This document shows positions 26,480 to 34,598 of a DNA stretch of 64,000 nt, piece after piece (positions within the stretch are counted from its first letter, which is position 1; every line of letters starts with the position of its first letter). The DNA comes from Streptacidiphilus albus JL83. Its GTDB lineage: Bacteria > Actinomycetota > Actinomycetes > Streptomycetales > Streptomycetaceae. The stretch spans positions 5,962,017 to 6,026,016 of the forward strand of contig NZ_JQML01000001.1 in assembly GCF_000744705.1 (NCBI RefSeq), given 5' to 3'. The position numbers and the translations under genes were made by a program. The notes under the pieces are model-generated. The model saw nothing but the letters and a program-made list of their open reading frames with translations. It made no database searches and was not told the DNA's origin.

Positions 26480-27879
26480 GGATGTGCCTCCAGGGCTCGG
26501 GACAGCCGCTGCGCCCAGGGCTGCTCCGGGTCGGACGAGTCCCAGGTCAGCGTCGGCCGAACGGCCGACCGCTCCGGCTCGGGCTGCGCCGGGTCCGACG
26601 CGGCGTCCGCGCCGTCCGGCAGCGCCGCGTCGCGCCGCGCGCGGCGGCCGACCAGCGCGGCCAGCGCCACCAGCCCGGACGCCAGGTTGCCCGCGGCCCA
26701 GGCCCAGCCCAGCCAGACCAGTCCGCGCGGGGCCCAGAGCAGGGCCAGGCCGATGACCACCACCGCGTAGACGATGTTGCTGACGATCATCGCCCGCATC
26801 TGCTTGACCAGCTTGAGGGCGAAGCTGGACCAGCTGTTCAGCGCGACCGGGAGCGCGCCGACGGCGAACACCTGCAGCAGGCCGTGCACATGGGTGGCGT
26901 AGGCGCCGCCGAAGACCCGCAGCAGCAGTCCGCTGCCGAGGCCGACCACGGCGGCGGCCGGGACCTGGACGGCGAGGATGATGCCGACCGAGCGCCGCAG
27001 CAGCACCCCGAAGCGCGAGGGGTCGTAGGAGACCTCGGCGAAGACCGCCTCGCCGACGGAGTAGGACACCGAGTTGAGCAGCCCGGCTATCTGGAAGGCG
27101 ACGAAGTAGTACCCGGCCGCGGCGGCGCCCAACTGCTGGAGCACGACCAGCGGGACGACCATCAGCGGGGCGAGGTTGAGCAGGCTGGAGACGTAGCTGG
27201 CCATCGAGAACCGCAGCTGCTCGCGCAGCCGGGTGCCCCGGGAGAGCAGGTCGAAGCGCCAGCCGAGCTTGGAGCGCATCAGCAGCAGCGAGGCGGCGAC
27301 CGCCACCACGTAGCCGCCGCCGGTCGACCCGACGATCCCGGCGGTGCCGTAGCCGACCAGCAGCGCGGGCAGCGCCAGCTTGGCCAGGCCCTGGATCAGT
27401 CCGTCGACGATCACGTTGTACTGCGGCACCCGGGCGCCGATGAAGACCGAGTCGGTCAGCAGGTTCAACCCGGAGCAGGCGCAGAACACCACGAAGGCCG
27501 CGGCCAGCATCGGGGAGTCGCGGACGAACAGCAGCTTCTGGCCGTAGAGCGGCAGCCCGAGCAGATAGCCGGCGCCCACCAGCACCGAGGTGATCCCGAC
27601 CACGACCAGCGACTGGGTGATCTGCCCGTTGCGGGAGACGCCGGCCGCCGGGAACCGGATCAGCGTGCTGTTCAGCCCGAACAGGCTGAGATAGGCGATC
27701 AGCGAGGTCGCCGACACCAGCGAGGTGGCCAGGCCGACCTCGGCGGGGGAGTAGTAGCGGGCGACGACCACCCAGAAGAGGAAGCCGAGGGCGGCGGTGA
27801 CCACGGTCGAGGCGAGCAGGAAGAAGGAGCTCCGGTAGACCTGGTCCGGCTGCCGGGCGTGTTTGCCGCGTGCGTTCAT
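26476..27879 (-). CDS. Polysaccharide flippase, Wzx/MATE-like
   Basis: The 467-residue protein has about 12-14 hydrophobic segments in the oligosaccharide flippase pattern. It starts with SSFFLLASTVVTAALGFLFWVVVARYYSPAEVGLA, the conserved first helix pair of Wzx proteins. The C-terminal 45 residues are a cytoplasmic acidic tail. It would move the lipid-linked glycan made by the adjacent transferases to the outer face. ATG 27879 overlaps the upstream stop. Its presence argues that the operon makes a complete exported polymer or repeat unit. Confidence 0.88.
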   Translation of the reverse strand: MNARGKHARQPDQVYRSSFFLLASTVVTAALGFLFWVVVARYYSPAEVGLATSLVSATSLIAYLSLFGLNSTLIRFPAAGVSRNGQITQSLVVVGITSVLVGAGYLLGLPLYGQKLLFVRDSPMLAAAFVVFCACSGLNLLTDSVFIGARVPQYNVIVDGLIQGLAKLALPALLVGYGTAGIVGSTGGGYVVAVAASLLLMRSKLGWRFDLLSRGTRLREQLRFSMASYVSSLLNLAPLMVVPLVVLQQLGAAAAGYYFVAFQIAGLLNSVSYSVGEAVFAEVSYDPSRFGVLLRRSVGIILAVQVPAAAVVGLGSGLLLRVFGGAYATHVHGLLQVFAVGALPVALNSWSSFALKLVKQMRAMIVSNIVYAVVVIGLALLWAPRGLVWLGWAWAAGNLASGLVALAALVGRRARRDAALPDGADAASDPAQPEPERSAVRPTLTWDSSDPEQPWAQRLSRALEAHP

Positions 27880-29075
27880 GGGCGCGGCGGGCGAGGGGAC
27901 GGGTGGTGCGGCGAGCGGTCGGGCAGCGCTTCGGCGTAGTGCCGCAGCAGCGCCTCCGCGTGCTGCGGCCAGGAGAAGCCGGTCTCGGCGTAGTGGCGCG
28001 CGTAGTCGCCCATCCGGCCGCGCAGCTCCGGGTCCCCGGCCAGCGAGGCCAGCGCGGTCCGCAGCGCCGGGACCTGACGCGGGACCAGCGCCACCAGCCC
28101 GGGGTCCAGCCGGTAGGGCGCATAGCCGGGATCGTCGCTGGTCAGCACCGCCAGCCCGGAGGCCATGGCCTCCTGCACGGTCAGCGGGAATCCCTCCGCC
28201 GCCGAGGGCAGGGCGAATATCTCGCAGGCCCGGTAGAGCTCGGCCAGCCGCTCGGCCGACAGGGTGCCGAGATGGTGCACCCCGGTGCGGCCGGCCAGCG
28301 CCCGGCTGTCGCCGTCCCCGGCGAAGACCAGCTCGTAGCCGGGCTCCGGCTCGGCCGCGTGCGCGGCGAGCAGCAGGTCGTAGCCCTTCTTCGGCACCAG
28401 CCGGCCGGCGAACAGCACCAGCGGGACGTCGTCCGGGAGGCCGAAGCTCCGGCGGGCGTCCCGGCGTTCCCCGGCCGAGGCGGCCGGCCGGAACAGCACC
28501 GGGTCCACTCCGTTGGCCAGGTGGTGGCTGCGCGCCGGACGCGCGCCGTACCGGCCGACGAAGGCGGCGACGCCGGCGTTGAGGGTGAGCACCGCCCGGG
28601 CCCGGCGCAGCAGCGAGCGCCCGGCCGTCGCGTACACGGCCCGCTGCACCCCGCGCACCAGCGCCGAGGGGTGCTCCACCAGGGCGACGTGCTGGGTGAC
28701 CAGGTGCGGGGTGCGGGTCAGCGCGGCCGCCAGTCCGGCCGCCCAGGAGGTCGGGTAGAGGCAGTCGTGCACGTGCACCACGTCGGCCCGGCGGACCAGC
28801 CGGAGCGCGGTCGGCAGCAGCCGCGGCGACAGCACCGGGAAGGGCACCCCGGCCCGTCGCTCCACCCCGTTCCAGGCCCGGACCCGGACCACCCGCACGC
28901 CCGCCTCGTCGACGGCGCCGCTCCGCTCCCCGCTGGTGAGCACGGTGACGTCGACGCCCAGGGCGGCCAGCTGGACCGCCTCGTTCCGGACCACGTTCTC
29001 GATCCCGCCGAGGTGCGGCGGGTAGTAGTGGCTCACCAGGAGGACCCGGAGCGGCTGGGTGCGGGGCGCGGTCAT
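27876..29075 (-). CDS. Glycosyltransferase, GT4 family
   Basis: The 399-residue enzyme begins VLLVSHYYPPHLGGIENVVRNEA, the same loop as the other GT4 members. It has LVLFAGRLVPKKGYDLLLAAH near residue 205 and AEGFPLTVQEAMASGLAVLTSDDPG (E-x7-E) near 295. The last 12 residues are Pro/Arg/His-rich and probably disordered. It overlaps its neighbours on both sides by four bases. It is assigned to assembly of the exported glycan. Confidence 0.88.
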   Translation of the reverse strand: MTAPRTQPLRVLLVSHYYPPHLGGIENVVRNEAVQLAALGVDVTVLTSGERSGAVDEAGVRVVRVRAWNGVERRAGVPFPVLSPRLLPTALRLVRRADVVHVHDCLYPTSWAAGLAAALTRTPHLVTQHVALVEHPSALVRGVQRAVYATAGRSLLRRARAVLTLNAGVAAFVGRYGARPARSHHLANGVDPVLFRPAASAGERRDARRSFGLPDDVPLVLFAGRLVPKKGYDLLLAAHAAEPEPGYELVFAGDGDSRALAGRTGVHHLGTLSAERLAELYRACEIFALPSAAEGFPLTVQEAMASGLAVLTSDDPGYAPYRLDPGLVALVPRQVPALRTALASLAGDPELRGRMGDYARHYAETGFSWPQHAEALLRHYAEALPDRSPHHPSPRPPRP

Positions 29076-31462
29076 CGGTAGATCTCAGCCCCTTCATTGC
29101 TGTAGATCTCGTCCTTGGTGCTCTGGAGGAGACCCATAGGGTAGCGGTAGGTCACCAGGTCGCCCTGGTAGTAGATGGTCACCGTGTCCTGCACCACGGT
29201 GGTCGTGCCGAGCAGCACGTAGGCGTTCCGGTCGAGCACGGTGGGGAAGATGTCGCCCATCACCGGCCCGGTGAACAGGGTCTGCTCGCGGCTGAAGGTG
29301 AAGGAGTCGGTCTGCACCACCGGCTCGGGCCTCCCCTGCGGGGTGGCGTCGATCTGCCGGCTCAGCCAGTAGGAGGCCATCCGCTCCTGCGTGGTGGGGT
29401 AGTAGACGTCGTAGTACTGGCCGGAGTTGCTGAGCTGCAGCTGGGCCGGGTAGCCGCCGAGGACCTTCGGCACCACGCCGGTCAGGTCCAGGAACAGCCC
29501 GATCACCAGCACGCAGACCACCGGGACGGACCGCCGGCCGAACCAGCGGGCCAACCGCAGCGCCCCGGCGGCGATGAACGGGGCGAAGCAGAACAGCCCC
29601 TGCTGGAAGGCGCGCTGGACGCTGTAGTCGACCGCGAGCTGGGGCAGCACGGTGAGCAGCGCGACCATCCCGACCGACCCCACGGTCAGGGTGACCTGGT
29701 CCCGTGCGGGCCGGAAGCACTTGCGGCGGCCCCGCAGCGTCACCACCAGCCCGAGCAGCAGCAGTGCCTCGAACCCGAGCGCGGCGGCCTCCCGCAGCAG
29801 CCCGTTGACCGTGACCGTGGAGACGCCGGTCGCCTGCAGCGCCCGCCCGGCGGCGGTGAGCGGCAGGTTCGGGGTCGGCACGGCGGTGACCGGGTAGGCG
29901 TTGACGGTGGACAGCGGGAGGTAGCTGCCGCCGGCGCGCTTGCCGGCCGTCTGGATCAGGGTCTGGGCGCGGTAGTCGGCCAGCTGCTGCTGCGGGGTGC
30001 CGGTCGCCTGGCCGTGGCCGAGGTGGGCGATGCCCTGGTAGACGTTGCCGAGAGTGGTCTGCAACTGCCCGCTGGTGTGGGTGATCGGGGCGGCCCAGAC
30101 CACCGCCAGCACCGCCGGGACGAGCACCATCCACCAGCTGACGAAGGCGTGTGAGCTGGTCAGCGGGTCGCGTCGGCGCAGCCGCCGGCGCTTGCCGCGG
30201 GTGACCAGCCGCCAGAGCAGGTCGGTGGCGAAGCCGATGCCGAGGACACCGACCACCACGTAGGTGGTCGAGTAGTGCGAGAGCACGATGCCGGCCAGCA
30301 GCACCGTGAAGGCCGTCCGGCGGGCGCGCAGCGGGCGCCCGGTGTCGGTCACCACCACCATCGCGCAGCCGAGCAGCACGAAGGCGATCTCCTGCCGGCC
30401 GAGGTAGGTCATGTCCGTGTAGAAGGTCGGGAACACCAGGAAGAAGACGGCCGAGAGCAGCGAGACCAGTTGCGGGGCCACGTTCCGGACGGTGCGGTGG
30501 ACCAGCAGCGGGGTCAGCGCGAACAGCAGCGGCAGGACGATCTTGAAGACGTAGACGCCGGGGATCGCGGTGAGGCGGACCAGCGAGACCGGCAGCAGGG
30601 TGATGCTGAGGCAGGCGTTGTAGGGGTTGGGGTAGGCGGCGACGTTCCACCGCGATCCGCCCAGGGTCAGCTGGAAGTACTCGTACTCGCGCTGGATGTC
30701 GTGGCCGGTGATGTACCAGCCGCGCAGTGAGACCAGCAGCAGCAGCGAGAGCGAGGCGGCGTACAGGCCGCAGCCGAGCACGGCGGCCGGGTAGCGCCCG
30801 CGTCGCACCAGCACCAGCAGCAGCAGGGCGGCGACGGCGACCAGGGCGACGGTGCTGACGCCGCCGCCCAGGCCGTTGTTGAGCCGGATCGGCCCGGCCA
30901 CCGACAGCAGCAGGGCGACCGCGCCCAGCGCCCCGACCGGCAGGGCGCCCCGGGGCAGCCCCGGCCGCGCCCCGGTCGTCCGGGCCGCTCGGGCCGCTCG
31001 GGCCTCCTCGGGGAGGAACATCCCGAGGACGATCACGGTGAGCGCGGCGGCGGCGGCGAGCACGGTCCGGGTCAGTGGCCGGGCGTCACCCACCAGCGGC
31101 AGCAGGGTGTTCACGCCGAGGGCGACCACCATGTCGGTGATCAGTGTCAGGCCCACGGCCAGCAGCAGGCTGCCGTCCCGGGTGGAGACCGCCCGGGCGG
31201 CGGTCCCGCGCCAGACCAGGGTCGGGGCGAGCAGCAGCAGCCAGAGCCCGGCCAGGGTGAGCGGCAGCCCGGGCAGGCCCGGCACCATCTCGACGGCGCA
31301 GCCGAGCGCGGTCGCGGCCATGACCCCGGAGCGCCCCCGGGCCCAGCCGGGCAGGCGCGACCCCGCCGGACTCGTACCGGCGGGACCCGTACCGGCCGGA
31401 CGCGCGCCGGTCGCAGCCGCTCCGGTCGCAGCCGCGCCGGTCGTGCTCGCGGCGCGGCTCAT
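29072..31462 (-). CDS. Large polytopic membrane protein, DUF2206-like
   Basis: The 796-residue protein has around 14-16 predicted membrane spans followed by a C-terminal extracellular part of about 120 residues (YYDVYYPTTQERMASYWLSRQID). HDIQREYEYFQLTLGGSRWNVAAYPNPYNACLSITLLP near residue 250 and FPTFYTDMTYLGRQEIAF near 345 recall lipid-sugar-dependent GT-C transferases and DUF2206 proteins. It may be a GT-C glycosyltransferase or polymerase for the locus; this is inference. The N-terminal 40 residues come from short GC-rich DNA repeats at 31365-31440 and are Ala/Gly/Thr-rich. Confidence 0.68.
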   Translation of the reverse strand: MSRAASTTGAAATGAAATGARPAGTGPAGTSPAGSRLPGWARGRSGVMAATALGCAVEMVPGLPGLPLTLAGLWLLLLAPTLVWRGTAARAVSTRDGSLLLAVGLTLITDMVVALGVNTLLPLVGDARPLTRTVLAAAAALTVIVLGMFLPEEARAARAARTTGARPGLPRGALPVGALGAVALLLSVAGPIRLNNGLGGGVSTVALVAVAALLLLVLVRRGRYPAAVLGCGLYAASLSLLLLVSLRGWYITGHDIQREYEYFQLTLGGSRWNVAAYPNPYNACLSITLLPVSLVRLTAIPGVYVFKIVLPLLFALTPLLVHRTVRNVAPQLVSLLSAVFFLVFPTFYTDMTYLGRQEIAFVLLGCAMVVVTDTGRPLRARRTAFTVLLAGIVLSHYSTTYVVVGVLGIGFATDLLWRLVTRGKRRRLRRRDPLTSSHAFVSWWMVLVPAVLAVVWAAPITHTSGQLQTTLGNVYQGIAHLGHGQATGTPQQQLADYRAQTLIQTAGKRAGGSYLPLSTVNAYPVTAVPTPNLPLTAAGRALQATGVSTVTVNGLLREAAALGFEALLLLGLVVTLRGRRKCFRPARDQVTLTVGSVGMVALLTVLPQLAVDYSVQRAFQQGLFCFAPFIAAGALRLARWFGRRSVPVVCVLVIGLFLDLTGVVPKVLGGYPAQLQLSNSGQYYDVYYPTTQERMASYWLSRQIDATPQGRPEPVVQTDSFTFSREQTLFTGPVMGDIFPTVLDRNAYVLLGTTTVVQDTVTIYYQGDLVTYRYPMGLLQSTKDEIYSNEGAEIYR

Positions 31463-32589
31463 CCGAAGACCTTCGTGTAGACCTGTTCGACCTGCTCGGC
31501 CACCGCGGCCCAGGAGTGGCCGCGGGCGGCGGCCGCGCTGCGCCCGGCGAGCTGCCGGCGCAGCTCCGGATCGGCCGCGACCCGGTCGATCGCGGCCGCC
31601 AGCTCCGCCGCGTCGGGGGCCACCAGCAGTCCGACCCCGCGCAGCAGTTCGGCGTTGCCGGGGACGTCGGTGGCCACCACCGGCAGGGAAGCCGCCATGG
31701 CCTCCAGTGCCACCAGCGGCATGCCCTCCTTCTCGGAGGGCAGCACGAAGACGTCGGCCCGGGCGTAGGCGTCGAGCAGGTCCCGGCCGTGCAGGGCGCC
31801 GGAGAAGCTGACGTCCTCCAGCCCGAGCTCGCGGGCCCGCGCCTCCAGCGGCCCGCGCAGCTCGCCGTCGCCGACGATGCGCAGCCGCACCGGCCGAGCG
31901 GTCCGGCTCAGCGCGTCCAGCAGCCGGTCGACGCCCTTCTGCGGATTCAGCCGGCCGACGAACAGCAGCTCCAGCGGCCGGTCCTCCGGCTCGCGCGGCG
32001 GCCGGAAGAACTCCTCGCCGACCCCGTTGGGCACCACGAAGATCCGGTCGGCGGGCACCCGGTAGGCCTCCCGGACGAAGTCGGCCTGAGCCCCGGTCAG
32101 CACCACGACCCCGGCGGCGGCCCGGGCGACCCGGCCGAAGACGTGCTTCTTGTAGGCCGGCAGCAGCACCCCCAGCGGTCCGGAGCCGTCCACGTCCAGG
32201 TGGAAGTGGAGCAGGAAGCGCTGCCCCCGGAGCCGGGCGGTCAGCGCGACCAGTTCCGGGATCAGCGCGTGCGCGCTGTGCAGGTGCAGGACCGAGGAGC
32301 GCGGGGCACGCAGCAGCGACAGCGGCAGCCCGGGGGAGACCGCGGTGTGCGCCCATTCGACGGCGCGGTGCCGGTGCACGGTCAGGCTCCCCTGCTGGTA
32401 GCGGTGGAGCGCGCCCTCGGCGCCGATGCCGGTGGTGACCACCCGCACCTCGTGCCGCTTGGCCTGCTCCTGGGAGAGCCGTTGCACCACGCGTTCCAGG
32501 CCGCCCAGGTGCGGCGGGTAGTAGGGGGTGATCTGCACGATGGTGCGGGGCCGTGCCGGACCGGGTGCGGTGTCTCGGGTGCTGTCCAT
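31459..32589 (-). CDS. Glycosyltransferase, GT4 family
   Basis: The 376-residue enzyme starts at ATG 32589, preceded by AAGGG; the upstream extension to 32673 is rejected because it covers the intergenic region. It has IVQITPYYPPHLGGLERVVQRLS, LLFVGRLNPQKGVDRLLDAL near residue 200 and KEGMPLVALEAMAASLPVVATDVPGN (E-x7-E) near 290. The start lies 31 bases after the single-span protein's stop, the only real gap in the operon. The role is sugar transfer in polymer assembly. Confidence 0.88.
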   Translation of the reverse strand: MDSTRDTAPGPARPRTIVQITPYYPPHLGGLERVVQRLSQEQAKRHEVRVVTTGIGAEGALHRYQQGSLTVHRHRAVEWAHTAVSPGLPLSLLRAPRSSVLHLHSAHALIPELVALTARLRGQRFLLHFHLDVDGSGPLGVLLPAYKKHVFGRVARAAAGVVVLTGAQADFVREAYRVPADRIFVVPNGVGEEFFRPPREPEDRPLELLFVGRLNPQKGVDRLLDALSRTARPVRLRIVGDGELRGPLEARARELGLEDVSFSGALHGRDLLDAYARADVFVLPSEKEGMPLVALEAMAASLPVVATDVPGNAELLRGVGLLVAPDAAELAAAIDRVAADPELRRQLAGRSAAAARGHSWAAVAEQVEQVYTKVFG

Positions 32590-32620
32590 GGTGTTGCCCT
32601 TGCGGTCGGTGTCCGGCTGG

Positions 32621-33211
32621 CTAGTTCCCGAAGGCGTAGTGCAGTCGCTGCGGATGGCCGACCAGGATGACATCCACCTCGCTGACCGCCACCGTCAGGG
32701 TGGTGGGCAGCACCGGGCGGGCGACCACGCTCACCGGGGTGCCGTCGCGCGGGACCAGGGCCACCGTGGCCGTCGAGACGACGGCGCCGCTGTCCGTCTC
32801 CAGCTGCACCTTCAGCGTGAACGAGCCGACGTCCGTGCCGTGGGTGTCGATGGTGATCGGCACGACCACGGTGGCCCCGTCGAAGGCCGGTGCGGCGGTG
32901 AAGTACAGCTCGGTGTAGGGGCTCTGCTGCTCGGTGAACGACTGGAGCAGGACCGTCCGCACCGGACCGACCGACCAGAGGCCGACCGCCAGCGCGACCG
33001 CGACGAGGCCGCCCAGCAGCGCCGACGCCGCCCGCTTCGGCGTGCTCGGCCTCCGGCCGCGTCGGCGGCGGCGGGATCGGGGACGGCCCTCCTCCGCCGG
33101 TGCCGACGCCTCGTCCGGCACTGCTTCCTGCTCCGGCACTCCCTCCGGCTCCGGCACTGCTTCCGGCTCCGGTTCCGTCTCCGCTGCCGGTTCTGTCGGT
33201 CCGGGGCTCAT
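32621..33211 (-). CDS. Single-span membrane protein with acidic N-terminal tail, unrecognised
   Basis: The 196-residue protein has a Glu/Pro-rich cytoplasmic tail (1-45), a basic patch RSRRRRRGRRP (46-56) and one membrane segment (ALLGGLVAVALAVGLWSVG, about 62-80). An extracellular beta-rich domain of about 110 residues (VVVPITIDTHGTDVGSFTLKV) follows. I do not recognise the family. ATG 33211 overlaps the GT2 stop (ATGA), so it is translated with the polysaccharide genes. It may be a chain-length, scaffold or copolymerase-like accessory, but no motif proves this. Confidence 0.65.
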   Translation of the reverse strand: MSPGPTEPAAETEPEPEAVPEPEGVPEQEAVPDEASAPAEEGRPRSRRRRRGRRPSTPKRAASALLGGLVAVALAVGLWSVGPVRTVLLQSFTEQQSPYTELYFTAAPAFDGATVVVPITIDTHGTDVGSFTLKVQLETDSGAVVSTATVALVPRDGTPVSVVARPVLPTTLTVAVSEVDVILVGHPQRLHYAFGN

Positions 33212-33984
33212 GCGACTTCGTATTCCTCGGTGTGCCGCCGCTGGGCCGGGACGCCCGCGCTCGTGCTGTCCGCCGGGTCCAGGACCGGCTCCCCGGACCT
33301 GGTCCGGCGGAAGCGGTGCTCGAAGAGCTGCCGCAGGTTGGCCATGCCGTCGGGCAGTGCGTTCAGCTTCACCTCGCCGGCGCGCTTGCGGTACTCGATC
33401 GGCACCTCCAGGAAGCGGTAACCGGCGACCGTGGCGGCGTTCTTGATCTCCTGCGAGAAGGCCATGCCCTCCGAGCGGACGTCGATCCCGTGCCAGACAT
33501 AGCGTCGGAATATCCACATGCCGGACTGGGAGTCGCGCAGCCCGTTGTGGAAGAGCCGGCGGCTGAGCGCGCTCAGCGCGTGGTTGGCGATGGAGTGGGT
33601 CGGCTTCATGGCCGGGCGGTTGGCGCGCTGCAGCCGATCCGTCGTCATGAACTCCACGTCCCGCTCCACCAGCGTGCGCAGCAGCTCCGGCAGGGCGTCG
33701 AAGGGGTAGGTGCAGTCGGCGTCGCCGGTGGCGATCACGGTGCCGGTGGCGGCCTCGAAGCCGGCCAGGTAGGCGTTGCCGTAGCCGCGCTTGGGCTGGA
33801 GCACGACGCGTGCCCCGAGCGAGCGGGCGACCTCGGCGGTGCCGTCGGTCGAGCCGTTGTCGACCACCACCACCTCGGTGCCCCAGCCTCCGGCCGCCAG
33901 TTCGTCCACCGGCACCGAGGCGAGCACCGAGGGCAGGTTGGACGCCTCGTTGAGGGCCGGTATGACGATAGACAGGCTGTCCAT
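33208..33984 (-). CDS. Glycosyltransferase, GT2 family (polyprenyl-phosphate sugar transferase-like)
   Basis: The 258-residue GT-A enzyme has SIVIPALNEASNLPSVLASVP at the start, VVVDNGSTDGTAEVAR near residue 40 and the metal-binding ATGDADCTYPFDALPELL near 85, resembling dolichyl/polyprenyl-phosphate mannosyl- or glucosyltransferases. It lacks the C-terminal membrane helices of the larger members. It could make the polyprenyl-phosphate sugar used by a GT-C enzyme in this operon, such as the polytopic protein at 29072. It is the first gene of the operon and starts at ATG 33984. Confidence 0.85.
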   Translation of the reverse strand: MDSLSIVIPALNEASNLPSVLASVPVDELAAGGWGTEVVVVDNGSTDGTAEVARSLGARVVLQPKRGYGNAYLAGFEAATGTVIATGDADCTYPFDALPELLRTLVERDVEFMTTDRLQRANRPAMKPTHSIANHALSALSRRLFHNGLRDSQSGMWIFRRYVWHGIDVRSEGMAFSQEIKNAATVAGYRFLEVPIEYRKRAGEVKLNALPDGMANLRQLFEHRFRRTRSGEPVLDPADSTSAGVPAQRRHTEEYEVA

Positions 33985-34240
33985 GCTGGTGAGTCCCCTG
34001 GTCGCTGCAGACGAGCGGCAGACCATGCCCTCGGAGCGGCACCCGGAGGGGCGCCGGTTCCCGGCCTGCCGTGACGGACGGGTGGCTGCGCCCGGGAGGG
34101 GCGCGTCCCGTGGTCGGGGCACCCGGCGTCGACGCCCAGAATCCCCCGGTTGCCAGTGCGCACGTTCGCCGACCATTTGCTTCGTGCGATTCTTGATTGC
34201 AACGGGACAATAGTGGATTCGCGGGAGCGAAGAGCGGTGG

Positions 34241-34258
34241 GGTGACCATATGGTTACC
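34241..34258. promoter_or_regulatory. 18-bp near-perfect palindrome, candidate operator
   Basis: GGTGACCATATGGTTACC is symmetric at 8 of 9 base pairs around the central AT (only the fourth pair mismatches). It lies 257 bases upstream of the operon's first start and 341 bases before the LamG-type gene, in the relatively AT-rich part of the divergent region. This is a good position for a shared repressor or activator. Confidence 0.45.
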
Positions 34259-34584
34259 GACCGGTTGGCCTCCGGCGGCAAAAGCCACGGTGCCGGGCCC
34301 GAGTTGGGACGGCATCGTGACGCAGATCACGTCCCCGGCATGCAACGTCCCCGGCGGACGGAGACTCTGCCACCCCTGCCGTCGTCGGCCGCCGGGAGTC
34401 CGGGGGAATGGTTCAGCCGACGCCCTGGGAGCGGTCGTTGGCGCCGAAACCCGCGCGCCGTCGGGGCCGGCTGGAAATCCGCTGGGAATCGGCTGGGAAT
34501 TCCGCGCCGGAACCGGCCGTCACCGGCCCGGAGCAGCGCCGGGATTGACGGTGACGCAGGGGTCCACCGGCAACACTGATGTTC

Positions 34585-34590
34585 TAGCAT
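34585..34590 (+). promoter_or_regulatory. -10 like hexamer TAGCAT, candidate leaderless promoter
   Basis: TAGCAT ends eight bases before ATG 34599, with no Shine-Dalgarno sequence in between. TTGACG at 34545 is too far upstream (34 bases) to be its -35. This is the fourth instance of a TANNNT element right in front of a start codon in the window. Confidence 0.35.
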
Positions 34591-34598
34591 TGCTGTCC

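Larger units (their letters stand above)
33985..34598. other. 614-base divergent intergenic region
   Basis: The region separates the polysaccharide operon (minus) from the LamG-type protein (plus). I see no gene in it. Open frames on both strands are shadows without ribosome binding sites. It contains a comparatively AT-rich stretch at 34170-34260 (TTTGCTTCGTGCGATTCTTG, then CAATAGTGGATTC) that probably holds the operon promoter, plus the palindrome described separately. Confidence 0.6.

Noticed and set aside
22846-33984. Glycosyltransferases of the surface operon acting on the polyketide
   Set aside because: They are GT4/GT2 enzymes in a flippase-containing operon; natural-product glycosyltransferases are of the GT1 type, which is not seen in the window.
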